This document shows, piece by piece, positions 1 through 11,063 of a DNA stretch of 64,000 bases (positions are counted from its first letter, which is position 1; every line of letters begins with the position of its first letter). The translations under genes and the position numbers were made by a program. Under the pieces are notes generated by a model that saw only the letters and a list, made by a program, of their open reading frames with translations, searched no databases and was not told the origin of the DNA. This stretch comes from Siphonodentalium dalli. Taxonomy: Eukaryota; Mollusca; Scaphopoda; Gadilida; Siphonodentaliidae. The stretch lies in the NCBI GenBank assembly GCA_032622095.1, contig CP136066.1, positions 144,613,559 through 144,677,558 on the forward strand. The letters run 5' to 3'.

Positions 1-814
1 TTAAATAATATATAATATGATAAAGTTTAGGGATGCTTGTTTTCAGTGATCCAAGTTTGACAATGAAATTCTCTTTGGGATGCACTTTCTCTATTTATTA
101 TATATGGCAGGGCCTCCAAACTCGATAAAGTGATCCTTAAATTATTATTAAACCCCATTGGAAAGCATATGCCAACTACATTCCATACATCTGTTTTTTT
201 TAAAGATAAGCAACAAGGAGAAAATCTCATAATAAATATTCAAAATGTGCATGAAGCAGCCGCTGAAATGTCTAGATCAAAGGGGAAGTAGGGCCCCTGC
301 TCAACACAGCCCACAAAGGGTCTGCATTGAGCAGGGGCCGCAAGCCTCCATGACACTAATTAAAGGCTCCCAAAGGGAACCTGTTTCAGCTACTGTTCTT
401 ATATATGAAGAGTGTTATTTCTGAACATATATGGGACCATCCTATGGGAAGATTCCACAGGTTTCGGGCACCAATGGTATTTGTGACAACACACAGATCA
501 CAAAATCCACAGGGGAGCAAGAATTACTAACTGGTGAATAATATTGATTAAGGATTTCAAAACATTTTTGATCACATAGTCATTGTGACTCAAAACGAGG
601 TATAATGTTGAAGCAACATGTATCTTCAGGGCTGAAATTTCCCAGTAGTAGTTATTCCCACATATACAGGGTGCATATGTAAGTATTCTATGATTTGACA
701 AGCTATTTTGATCAACGGAATAGGACGAAAACGATAAATGACTTGAGTAGAGACTAGCAAAGAGTAGAACTTTTACTGTTGTGTCAAGAGTCGAAGTATA
801 GTAGACAAGCTAAC
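1..814. other. Fumarase intron, left edge; nothing recognised
   Basis: This stretch lies downstream (minus strand) of the fumarase exon at 815-970 and should be intron, because the C-terminal half of the enzyme has not yet been encoded. I translated the short open frames and found no continuation of fumarase (no GSSxMPxKxN signature exon) and no other recognisable protein. The next fumarase exon is probably left of the window. Confidence 0.5.
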
Positions 815-970
815 CTGGAGATGTGTCCGTCCGATCTTTATAATATCCCTGAACTCTTCACATTTCATCTTTAGAGAGTCAAACAACATTGTCATTCCGG
901 GAAGTAAAACCTTGTTAACTTCTAAAGCTACAGCTATGTGCATAGCCGTGGGGAATGTATCATTGGAACT
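815..970 (-). CDS. FH: Fumarate hydratase (class II), '[10 protein letters not shown]' exon
   Basis: A 156-nt exon of exactly 52 codons, phase 0 at both ends. On the minus strand the acceptor is ...TTTATTCACAG and the donor is CAG|GTTAGC. It starts [18 protein letters not shown] and ends IKIGRTHLQ. Both are hallmark class II fumarase segments: the SSNDxFPTA helix that follows HPNDHVN, and the GRTHLQ motif of the aspartase/fumarase superfamily. In sequence order it follows the exon at 5340-5516, whose last residues are VNMGQ. The enzyme hydrates fumarate to malate in mitochondria and cytosol. The GSSxMPxKxN signature and C-terminal domain must lie further left, outside the window. A real exon is near certain; only the gene's completeness is unknown. 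Confidence 0.96.
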
Positions 971-1218
971 CTGTGAATAAAGAGAAAATATTTTATTATA
1001 ATATGCTCATTGATAGATTATCACCAGAGTTCATGCTGGCAGGGAAATTCTTTTGGCCATTTCTGAATTTTTTTGTTAGGAAGTTTGGCCAAATTGAATA
1101 ACCAAATTATCGGATCATTGAGAAAACAGAATCTGAAACAAAATTATATAGAAACATGTGTCATCATAACTGAAACATTGCAAGTTGGACACTGGAAATG
1201 CACACAGATGGGAACCAC
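971..1218. other. Fumarase intron, nothing recognised
   Basis: AT-rich intron sequence between the fumarase exon and the start of the composite repeat. No coding signal or repeat was recognised. Confidence 0.5.
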
Positions 1219-4200
1219 AAATGAAAGTGTCAATGACACTGTAGCTCAACTTGGAAATGGGATAATGTCATATATTACAGTCCATAGAGTGATAGGGAAC
1301 TCGGGCAGTTTATATGCTGAACCCTTTGGCGAGTAGAACGACACTCCGTACAGTTCGCGAGTGGAATGACATATATGTCATTTCAGGAAGTGTCATTTTT
1401 ATGTAGACATAACTTCAATTGATCATCTGATTTTCAATGATTTGTATAGGAGATATTTTTATTAATATAATGTCCCAATGTATAAGTGCAATAAATTATG
1501 ATAGCACAAGTAAACAGAAAATACACATAAATTAAAACGAATTATTGGACCATTTGACCCAAATTTGTTAATAATTATTGCTATGTCGTTGACGTTAAAT
1601 TGACACATGACGTCATGTATATGACGTTATATATACTCTCCAAAGGGTTAAGTAACTGGACTTTACCCTCAAGATGCATAAACAGTTTGGGATTAATCGG
1701 ATGAAAAAGTTTGGCTGTAGGGATGCCAAATTATGTAGTAATACTAATTAGAAAGAGTAAAATCCAAGATGGATCCCATTTTGGGATGGCCTTTTGGGTG
1801 CGCCAAATGATTTAGTCATACAAAGAGTAAAATCCAAGATGACCGTTAGCAGCCATGTTTTTTTCAATGATATATAGCTCCCATATAGTGGTCACCCAAA
1901 AGATCCATATGATGTTTGGTGATGATCGGATGAGGGATGTGGTCTAGGACTAGGGTGTGCCAAAGGGTTTGGTAATGCAAAGAGTAAACTCCAATACTGA
2001 TGTAAGATCAGGGGTTGATCAGTAAAGCTGATAGCCAATATTTTCAATAGAATTATCAGCTGATCCGATAAATACAATAAGTCTTGTATGTGAACAAAGT
2101 TTGGAAGAAAAAGAAGAAAATTCCATAGCAATTTGTCTTTTAAATTGCAAAATATTATCGGCAAAGAACTGATACCCTGGTCACAAAAACAGTTTAGTTT
2201 ACATTCTCCAAAAACCCTGGCAAAACGATTTAATATTTCATTGTATTCTAAAGATTTCCTTAATATTTGTTTGATTCCCTTACTGTCACTCCATAATCCA
2301 TTTGAGTCAATGACTCAATTTCAATTTGCCAAACTCAATCTTTTTCAGAAGTTGAACTTGCATTTAATAACACCTGCCCATGACAGCAGACACAAATCCC
2401 ACTTATTGAGCACTCTGATTGGATCAGATTGTTCCATCAAACAAGTAAGGCCCCTCTTCCATCTTCAGTCATCCTATACCAGAACGTCAATAAATTTGAT
2501 TCAAAAGCACTTTAAACACATGCAGTTAAATGTTGTTAACATGTGATGTTTCTATATATTGAGGTATAGTTAGTCAGGACTGTGGCGACTTTATTGCAAA
2601 TTGGTCAAGTGTGACTAGTCTATTAATAAAGACTGATTTTTTGTTTACTGTGTCGTCTTTCAATGTGTGGCTTATTAGTGATTCCTACTAGTTGGCATCA
2701 AATACATGTACATTGCAAAGAATCGTTTGATCTTGCCGCCCGGCACCCGCATTGCGAAGATAATAACAATGTGATAACTTACTGTCGCATGTGGCACGGA
2801 ATGAATTCCACACCTCATGAATAAATCATTAATTGGTACATCAGTCTCGTTCAGTCATAGGAAGATTCCATTCTCACGCAAATGTCAGGGGTGTCAGTCA
2901 TTCGATTTCAACATGTGCTACTTGGCATTCACAAGTAATTTTAATTATATACAGTTCATGTTACACCTATGTGTAAAATAGTCGCTATTTTTTCTGGAAA
3001 TTCCTGTCATTTATTTAATATTAAAGTAGGAATTGGTGTCACAACGTTCACAGAGGACGCGACATGTATCCGTTGATGATATCGGTTGGTAGACTAAATT
3101 TTGCCGATACCGATTACCGATATCTTGCCGATACCACATATATCGTCCCATTCCGATAGCTGATGCCGATAATCGGTACATCACTCTGCATCACTAAACA
3201 CTTATTTAAATTTGATAGCTGCTATCTAGAGGTGATCCAAAAAAATGCCTGTAAATTTTCAAAAGAATTCTTCAATAAATGCGGGCTGCAGTGTGCGACA
3301 ATGGATGTAAATTTGCTGGCGGCCATGTTTTTTAATGAATTTCGGTCACCCCGAAGATCCATATGAAGTTTGGTGACGATCGGATGAGAGATGTGACCTG
3401 TAGGGTTTGCTAACAAAATTGTTGACGCACGCCCCGACCAGGGTTGTCAATAGGTACTGGTACCGGTACCGGAACCGGCGGTTATCAGGAATAAATCGGT
3501 ACCGGTTCTGATGTCGAGTACCGACGGCTCTCGGTACTGATTATTGATTTATATTAATATACATCTTAACAAATATAAAGGGTTAATTAAGCAGCTCAAC
3601 ATCGCGCCAAACAAAACTGCGATTGGTCATCGTGATATCATTAGCACATTCAAACATCAAAGGCACCGTATGCCGCACTATGACAACTTGTCACTAAATT
3701 GACAGAATGCATGCATTGTGTAGGCGCTTGTGATAACTGCATTTCTTGGATGCGGCTGAAATGCCGCCGGATGCAATTATGCACGTGCCGTTTCGCTGTA
3801 TAAATTTATGACACATGCATCATTTGAGAGGAGTCTGTTGGGCACCGACAAGTTCACAAGGCGCAAAAGTGCCAATTTACCAAACACCCAAATTACCATC
3901 GATGGATATATATGATGACATGGATGTTGACACTGTAGAACTCGAATGACGGGATATTTGTGAGTTGTGAGTCGTGACATGGAGGTATGGGCAACCAGGG
4001 CAGAGTTACCAGAGTATTATGACGTAATGATGCTTATGATCACATGGGTGACATCTATTGATTTTTATTTTCCCTTGTTTTAACTTTTATTGTGCTATAA
4101 AGTTAATGTCACAGACACAGAGAGTATTTGACTATTTTCTCTCTAAATCTATTTCAAATTTTCGAACTAGCCAACTACAACTATGCTTACTGGAGACGAC

Positions 4201-4694
4201 TTTGGTTTCATTGGGTGACATCATTTATGAAATTACAACATGCGAGTAATATGGCCGATTAGTGAGTTCTCTAATTAATTTCCACACAAATAAAGTGGTG
4301 TACCGTGTATCCAGATAAGTCTACAATGTTAGCCGACCCAGTAGTCAAACATACATGTCTACATTCGTTCCACTCTGTATTCCGTCTTTTAAAATATCCT
4401 CCCTTTTCAACTTGCCGAAAACCGCCGCGGACAACAACTTAATCGTAAATATTGTTGAGAACCTTGAACTTAACGAATAATTGATGATGGAACCTCACGA
4501 AACAAAAGTTATTTGCTGTATAAAAGTCCACTCAATGAGTACCGATACCGACCCGGTTTGCGGTACTGAACATCAGTACGGAACCGGTACCGAAAGTTGT
4601 GGTACCGTCGGTACTTTGACAACCCTGGCCCCGACAGACCGACGGATGCCAAGCCATGGCAATAGCTCAAACTTTACAAAGTAAAGTTGAGCTA
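1219..4694. repeat. Composite 'TAGCTCAACTT' dispersed element, decayed and nested
   Basis: The left end (1219-1255) has AATGAAAGTGTCAATGACAC followed by TGTAGCTCAACTT, which also starts the repeats at about 22384 and 45788. The right end (4654-4694) has CAATAGCTCAAACTTTACAA followed by AGTAAAGTTGAGCTA, which also ends the repeats at 23688 and 47164. Diagnostic internal units (AGAGTAAAATCCAAGATGG, GGCGGCCATGTTTTTT, GATCGGATGAGAGATGTG) are recognisable at about 1755-1995 and 3220-3430. About 2000-3050 is not recognised as repeat; its 137-codon open frame at 2133-2546 matches nothing I know. About 3065-3180 is rich in CCGATA words. The interior is interrupted by the hAT insertion at 3439-4627. 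Treating the whole span as one element is inference from the two matching ends. Confidence 0.6.
3439..4627. mobile_element. Non-autonomous hAT-type DNA transposon with 8-bp TSD
   Basis: The ends are inverted: CAGGGTTGTCAA at 3439 and TTGACAACCCTG ending at 4627. The flanks are a perfect 8-bp direct repeat, GCCCCGAC, at 3431-3438 and 4628-4635. An 8-bp target duplication with CAGGG-type ends is the hAT superfamily signature. Subterminal DNA on both sides is packed with GGTACCGGTACC-like words in opposite orientation. The 1189-bp interior holds no transposase-like frame, so this copy is non-autonomous. It is inserted in the older composite repeat, whose sequence resumes immediately after the TSD. 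Confidence 0.9.
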
Positions 4695-5188
4695 AAAATG
4701 AAATAGGTCTAGTCGGCAACCTAAATCAAAGCAGTATTAAAAGTGTTGTTACTAAATTAAGAAAGTGCACCGTACTAACATTCAGTCATCATTGTTTTGA
4801 TAAGTAAGCATGCATAACTTTAGATAAATTGTTATTCTTACACAGGCGAGCAACTGCTGATTACCTGTTAACGGATTAAGGGTTTCATGGAGATCTGACG
4901 ATAATTTGAGAAGTGATTGTTGAATATAGCCTTGAAAATTTTTGACCAAATGAAATTTTCTCAACAATACAAAATGGCCATTGGCAACCGACAGCATGAT
5001 CCCTGATTTTCAATATATTACAGAGTAGCTCGCTTACCGTTTAACGGAATCTCCAATCGGGGTGAATAACTTGCAGAATTTAAACTTATATTCACATAAA
5101 GTGAAACAGACTAATTGCATTTTTCTGTCAGCTTAGAGTTTTTCCCCCTTAACTGAACTATTATTCACACTAAATAATCATGTTATAA
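4695..5188. other. Fumarase intron, nothing recognised
   Basis: About 490 bp of AT-rich intron between the composite repeat and the MITE. The short open frames match nothing I know. Confidence 0.5.
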
Positions 5189-5332
5189 CAATGTCCTAAA
5201 TAATCGACTCCTTAACCAGAGCAGAATTATGTGTAATTTTTCAGGATTTAGTCGGAAATATTGCTTGTTGCCATTCATTGGAAAGCTCTCACTGAGTGGT
5301 TAAGGAGTCGATTATTTAGGTCATTACTGTAT
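5189..5332. mobile_element. Palindromic CAGTAATGCC-type MITE, internally deleted, next to a splice site
   Basis: Both ends match the full-length 213-bp MITEs at 13281 and 27718: ATGTCCTAAATAATCGACTC on the left and GAGTCGATTATTTAGGTCAT then TACTGTA on the right. The centre is reduced to part of one arm (GGATTTAGTCGGAAATA, CATTGGAAAGCTCTCACTGA). Its right end lies only a few bases from the donor of the fumarase exon at 5340. Confidence 0.85.
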
Positions 5333-5339
5333 AACAAAC

Positions 5340-5516
5340 CTGTCCCATGTTAACATGATCATTTGGATGAACTGGCATCTTCGATCCTAGTTCTCCGCCA
5401 AGTAACTCGATGGCCCGGTTACTTACAACCTCATTGACATTCATGTTTGTCTGAGTTCCTGAACCTGTTTGCCAAATAACAAGTGGGAAATGGATGTTCA
5501 ACTTTCCAGCAATCAC
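5340..5516 (-). CDS. FH: Fumarate hydratase, substrate-site exon (GSGTQTNMN...HPNDHVN)
   Basis: A 177-nt exon of 59 codons, phase 0 at both ends. The acceptor is TTTTACAG|GTG and the donor is CAG|GTTTGT. It encodes VIAGKL, then [30 protein letters not shown] and [10 protein letters not shown]. [13 protein letters not shown] and HPNDHVN are among the most conserved segments of class II fumarases and line the active site. It joins in frame to the exon at 10953-11063 (upstream) and the exon at 815-970 (downstream). A MITE ends immediately downstream of its 5' splice site. No substitutions in the core motifs were noticed, so the gene looks functional here. Confidence 0.98.
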
Positions 5517-5676
5517 CTGTAAAATCAAATTCAACATGATATGACAGATGGTTTAAAAAAAACAGAATAAAACTCAGTAATTTTGATGATACAAACGCCA
5601 TAATTCACCTTTCGGCCAGCGCCCGATAACCTCGCCTACAGCTTAGAGCTGGCTGCGGTAAGACAATCAAATGGTA

Positions 5677-6981
5677 AATATGAGTGAAAATGTGAAGCCG
5701 CGCATAGGAGCTCTGTTGGATTTGCCAGACAATTTCGATAAAATCTTTTTTAATTCGGTGGGAACATCTTTAAAATCCAGTCAGCAAGGTTTCAGATACT
5801 ATAGCGAAGGTTATGTCCACAACGTGTCAATAAATAAGTTGGAAAAATAAACTGTTTGTTGGAGCAAAATGTCACCGAAACCAGCGGAAAAATGAAAGTC
5901 CACTCCAGGTTGATTTAGAGGTTGATTCATCGAGAATATTTCCGATGTCCACTGCTCTTGTCAAGCTGGGTGAGTGCAATAATATATCTTTTTAATGCTG
6001 CATTATTTTTGTGAATATACAAGTTTGTGCTGTACAACCCACCATACATTTGCCGAAACTATACGATCAATATGTGGAATATATATCCGATCCGTAAATT
6101 CCGAGCTTATTATTCATAACGAGTGATTTTGATGTTTATATACATTTTAGTGTTATGTTCGTATGCTATGACGCTCAGAATGTTTGTGTTGCTACTGATT
6201 TTGGTCAAGCCGCCCCCTCCCGATCAGCGATCACGCGCGACGTCAAGGCTGCTCGTTTGAATTTTTCATTGTAACGTACATTTCTTCAAAACTAGTTTGA
6301 CCATAACGGCATTTTGTAGCTAAATGACGATTTAAACGCAAGAATCAACATTTATTATCACCACCTAAATTTATTGTGTTTGTCAACACAAATTAGCATC
6401 AAGTCTGGTTGGTGTATAAACAATATTTATTTTTTAAAATCAAATAAAAAACACAAACACAATACAATACAAATATAGAGAAGTCTGTTTGGGTCACCTA
6501 ATCGCATTTCGATTTGCCCTATAGACCTAATCGGGCACAATGATGCTGATACACACTGATTCTGTATTGGTAATTTATATCTATAAAACGTTTAAAACGC
6601 GCTGACCTTATATTACCTTTACTCACCCCAATTCCAAAATGTTATATTTGGGGGATTTACTTTGTGAAATACATACAACCCCCAGCCCTACCCAACAAGC
6701 TTGTCATCTGAGGATTTTGTTTCTTTCCGAAACAGTGGTTGTTGTTCACATGCGGTTGGTGTTATTCTGTCCTTACAAAACAATGGCAACTACATGCATG
6801 GATTGAAAGATATTCCATCAAAACTGACATGTACACCCGTTCCTCAACAGTCACTGTGGTCTGTTCCACGTGGTGACAAGATCGAGCCTGTGACGATCAC
6901 CAAGTTATGTGTAACAAAGGCCAGACTTCCAACTGATCGACAAAGAAAGAAGCCAAGTGTGATGAGACTTGTTGATTATAG
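5677..6981 (+). pseudogene. SWIM zinc-finger protein remnant, frameshifted, in a fumarase intron
   Basis: The first part (5677-5969) opens with MVNMSENVKPRIGALLDLPD and continues to FRYYSEGYVHNVSINKLEK, then a stop at about 5848. A shifted frame continues LFVGAKCHRNQRKNES, and after a second shift the sequence reads SDVHCSCQAG up to a donor (GCTGG|GTGAGT). The second part (acceptor at 6735, 6736-6981) reads GCCSHAVGVILSLQNNG, then CTPVPQQSLWSVPRGDKIEP and a donor at VDYR|GTATAA. CxC...CxH is the SWIM finger. The 'CT..PQQ.W.VPRG..IEP' tail is, as I remember it, typical of the SWIM proteins that often precede a YqaJ-type nuclease in molluscs and cnidarians. No YqaJ part was found. At least two frameshifts indicate a decayed copy. 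Whether it was a host gene or transposon cargo is unknown. Confidence 0.75.
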
Positions 6982-7885
6982 GTATAACTGTCATTGAGAC
7001 AACACATATTATAAATCAATTACTTCACACGTCATTACTAATGCAGCCAGGGTGTAAGTGACACTCTTGTTATTTGGCAGACTCATTAACAAAGGTGATT
7101 AGCATGATGACATGGATCCGGTTAAACATGGTTTTATTGGGCCGGGACTGAGACCCCATTTTGCACATAATTACATCATTACGTAATCCCATAATCAGTT
7201 GCAGCTCACGAACTGTGAACACTCCTCATATGGACTGCCTACTCAAATTTTCTAGCAGTCAGATATAAGAACACAATAACTATTCAATTATAAAATAATA
7301 AAATTCACTACGATACATCTATCCGGGTATCGATTGCCAGTGTTGCACCTCCCATGGCTACACGTTTTCACCATTTTATGAAAACCCGACTCAGCTTGGA
7401 AATATTCTGGTGCACATTGAACAAATTATCCTTATGAACTGTTAATAAAACAAACGAAATCTCTCGCCGGGCGTCGAAATTAATCACCAAACCAGGAATA
7501 AATGACAACATTTTCTGATTGGATGATAAGGTGATGCACAGATACTTAGTATGAAATTTAATAGTCTTGCTAATTACACAAAAAATTATGTTTAATCCGA
7601 ACAAACATCCGCCGATATTGAGTGTTGCTATGCTATTAACAAACATTGATGTCTTACCGGAAATCATGCTAGGCTCTCAGTGAAAGATGCCATTATCTGA
7701 TTGGATAATGCCGATATCTGCCGAAGCGTCAATTGATGATGGCTCTGGAACTTAATTTACAGACAAACTAATGTGACTTGCAGTTAATTTTTACAACTGG
7801 TATTCTAAAATTCAGGGCCTCCAACAATTCAACATGACATGAAGGATATGTGACGATCAGATGAGGGATGTGGCATGTCAAACAA
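6982..7885. other. Fumarase intron, little recognised
   Basis: AT-rich intron DNA. A short stretch at about 7680-7740 (GATAATGCCGATATCTGCCG) resembles the CCGATA-rich stretch at 3065-3180. The 99-codon minus-strand open frame at 7368-7667 matches nothing I recognise. Confidence 0.4.
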
Positions 7886-9298
7886 GAGCATCGCTAGGGA
7901 GTGGCAAAATACGCCCTTTAGCCATTTCGAATTGTACTATCGCAAAATAAGATAATACTTTGAGCTTACATTTGAAGAAAATCTGATATACCCCTAATTT
8001 CAATGCCAAAATGCGGTCAAATTCTAAGTCGAAAAATGGCCATAACTCATGAAAAAATAATTAGACAGAACCTATATTCAACTTTGGTTCAGCTCAAATA
8101 ATCAAAACTGAAGTTATCGGTCGGAAACCAAAATATTATGAAATTGGTCAAATTCTAAGTTGAATAAAAGGTCAGTAGACCTCATGTCCGCCTCTAAGTG
8201 TCGGCTTGATACGACCGTTGTTTGTGCATAAAAACATGTTTTTAGTGCTAGTAAACCTACATACCAAATTTATTTTCATTCAGTACACATTTACTAAAGT
8301 TATCATCCGGAAACCTCAAATTGGCAAAAATTCTAAGTCAAAAAGGGACATAACTCTGGTGAAAATTGGCGGGCAGAACCCGAATTCGAACTTGACCTGT
8401 GTTTTGCTGGGAGAAAGACACATACCAACTTTGGTTCAGATCAAATAATCCAAACTGGAGTTATCGGTCGGAAACCAAAAATGTTAACAGACGGTCAAAT
8501 TCTAAGTTGAAAAAGGGCCGTAACTCATGTAAAAATAATTGGACGGAACCCATATTCGAACTTGGCCTGTATCTTTAGCTGGGAAATACACATACCAACT
8601 TTGGTTCAGATCAAATATTCCAAACTGGAGTTATCGGTCGGAAACCAAAAATGTTAACAGACGGTCAAATTCTAAGTCGAAAAAGGTCGGTAGACCTCAT
8701 GTCCGCCTCTAAGCATCGGCTTGATACGACCGTTGTTTGCGCATAAAAACCTGTCTTTAGTGATAGTAAACCTACATACCAAATTTAATTTCATTCAGTA
8801 CACATTACTAAAGTTATCATCCGGAAACCTCAAATTGGCAAAAATTCTAAGTAAAAAAGGGACATAACTTTGGAGAAAATTGGCGGGCGGAACCTGAGTT
8901 CGAACTTGACCTGTGTTTTGCTGGGAGAAAGACACATACCAACTTTGGTTCAGATCAAATAATCCAAACTGGAGTTATCGGTCGGAAACCAAAAATGTTA
9001 ACAGACGGTCAAATTCTAAGTCGAAAAAGGGCCGTAACTCATGTAAAATTAATTGGACGGAACCCATATTTGAACTTGGCCTGTATCTTTAGCTGGGAAA
9101 TACACATACCAACTTTGGTTCAGATCAAATAATCCAAACTGGAGTTATTGATCGGAAACCAAAAATGTTAACGGACGGACGGCATGACGGACGGCATGAT
9201 GGACGGACGGACGGACAGACGGATGGTACGACAGGCGGACAGACGGACGGACAGACTGATAACATAATACAACCTTTTTTCAAAAAGGGCGTATAAAA
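7886..9298. repeat. Tandem GGGCCGTAACTC-type repeat, period about 515 bp, with GGAC tail
   Basis: Recurring words are AAATTCTAAGTCGAAAAAGG, GGGCCGTAACTCATG, CAACTTTGGTTCAGATCAAA and GGAGTTATCGGTCGGAAACC. The block beginning GTAGACCTCATGTCCGCCTC occurs at 8175 and again at 8690, which gives a period of 515 bp. The array ends at about 9175-9298 in a GACGGACGG/CAGACGG tail followed by TTTTTTCAAAAAGGGCGTAT. The same repeat style recurs at 17560, 19290 and 19918. It is non-coding and common in mollusc genomes as far as I recall. Confidence 0.8.
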
Positions 9299-9639
9299 AT
9301 TACCCGGAAGTTATAGACCAAATAAGCCTAACCTGTGTCCTCTCTAAGAGTTATGGAGCCAATTTCTATATCAGTCAATTCAACAATCATTAATGAGGCC
9401 GTCTTATAATGGCTATGGAAAATTAATGAGAACATATTTATCTGGCCTCAACCCTTTGAACCCTAGAATATACATAATAAATGTATATTCCCTGGGTTTT
9501 AGGACAAAATTATAATATATAAAACATTTAAAAATAGAATCAAGTATTATATAATTCATTTTCCAAATGCACATTAGGATGCAATAAATTATATTAGAAA
9601 ACACAACCATTTATTTATAACATGCCAATCAGCCCTCGA
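9299..9639. other. Fumarase intron, nothing recognised
   Basis: AT-rich intron DNA between two repeats; no structure was seen. Confidence 0.4.
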
Positions 9640-10113
9640 CCAACGAAGTTATCTAATGAGGTCCGGTGATCGACCTTTATTTACTGTAAAGACCTTTAAA
9701 TCGTCGCCTGTTCTGTCGTGATTACAACAAATGCATTGTATTCACGGCGCACACCTTGATTGACCAATTATCCAATCCCGTTCATTCAAACAAATTATTT
9801 TTCAATTTTCAGCCGAGGTGAGTCACAACAAGGAAATGGAGGAATGTAGCGATATGGAAGACATGGGAAATATGTCATGCCAAAGATATAAATGTTAATA
9901 ATTAAATAATTAACTAAAGTAATACCGATATTACGCCATAGTAAAACTTCATAAACAGTAGCAAATTTATTAGCCTCACCCCCCTCACCAACACAATGAA
10001 CAAATGTAATCAACGACAGACCATTTTACGGTGCAGACAACAACTAACAGATATTTCAACTTTTAAAGTAAATAAAGGTCGGTAACCGGGCCCCATTGAA
10101 TAACTTACATTGG
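9640..10113. mobile_element. TIR element (CCAACG/AAGTTAT ends), 474 bp
   Basis: The left end reads CCAACGAAGTTATCTAATGA then GGTCCGGTGATCGACCTTTA. The right end, reverse-complemented, reads CCAATGTAAGTTATTCAATG then GGGCCCGGTTACCGACCTTT. The inverted arms are about 50 bp and clearly homologous. There is no coding capacity. A larger relative with the same ends is at 24793-26671. Confidence 0.75.
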
Positions 10114-10952
10114 TTGAAAGTGCTGTTTGTGATAAATCCAATTCGTAGGAATAATGCACAAAAGAATAGAAGTGTAGTGTGCTCTCTAATTAATCCATGA
10201 TTAACACAAAAGTAAATTGAAATGTCATGATTCGGCATAAATACAATGCGTTGAACTATCTGGGTATAATACTGACCATGGAGTTTTGATTGATATTCAC
10301 TGAACCAGGTTTAAGACTGACCATACATTTAATTGGTAAGAGAAACTCATCACTGATTGTAAGTTTCTCGGGCTGATTGGGTGTTATAAATAAGTTATCA
10401 GCATGGCGTCAGATTTATAAGCGAAATAAAGTCAGGTGTTCACAACGGAATAACGAAGAGTCACGCCAAAATAAGTTGTTTTCATAAAATTAACATAAAA
10501 ATAGGCAGAAAACAGCATCATTGTTATAAACAAATTACATGCACTGGATTATTGTTGGCAGAATCATTGCCATAATGTTTATGCCCAATAAAGTGTCCCT
10601 AATAAAATAGTAAATATTTACATTTGTGTGTAGATTACTAACATCTCGGTGTTATTGACTGAAGTAAGTCCATACTATGTCTTTAATTCAATGTATCAAA
10701 TGTAAATTAAGATGCAGTCAATTAGAAAAGATGAACATTTTATGTTATAAATGAGTCTATATCCCTGTAGTTGACCTTGCTATGTCGTGCTGACCCACAG
10801 TTTGCATTAGATTGCAGCAATTACGTCATAGATTACCGACATAAGCTGGCCGGTTTTCTGACCATTCAGGTTATATACAATGTAGCTGTTAGTGTGTTGA
10901 TTGGTTTTCCAGCCATTCAGTTTCAAAGGATTCAAGAGATTTCATTACTGAC
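10114..10952. other. Fumarase intron with segments shared with 24.6 kb and 27.9 kb
   Basis: About 10480-10633 (CCAAAATAAGTTG..., AAACAAATTACATGCACT, TAAATATTTACATTTGTG) is clearly homologous to 27945-28100. About 10391-10432 (GTTATCAGCATGGC, ATAAGCGAAATAAA) is shared with about 24590-24630. No coding exon was seen here apart from the fumarase exon that follows. Confidence 0.6.
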
Positions 10953-11063
10953 CTCATCAGCTGCCTGGACTATGACCTTTGAATATTTCTCGTTCAGACC
11001 AAACTGCTCATTGACACGTGCCGCAGATCTCTTCAATATACCAAATGCCTGAATTATTTGTAT
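10953..11063 (-). CDS. FH: Fumarate hydratase, helical exon ([18 protein letters not shown])
   Basis: A 111-nt exon of 37 codons, phase 0 at both ends. The acceptor is TTTCCAG|ATA and the donor is GAG|GTCAGT. It encodes [20 protein letters not shown] followed by [17 protein letters not shown], which matches the class II fumarase stretch between the N-terminal 'KMP' and 'GK...[12 protein letters not shown]'. It joins in frame to 11640-11762 before it and 5340-5516 after it. The exon sits between two stretches that are paralogous to 27945-28296, although the exon itself is missing from that second copy. Confidence 0.95.

Noticed and set aside
2133-2546. A 137-codon frame in a fumarase intron
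   Set aside because: No recognisable family, low-complexity Leu/Phe/His composition, and overlap with repeat DNA. It looks like a chance frame.
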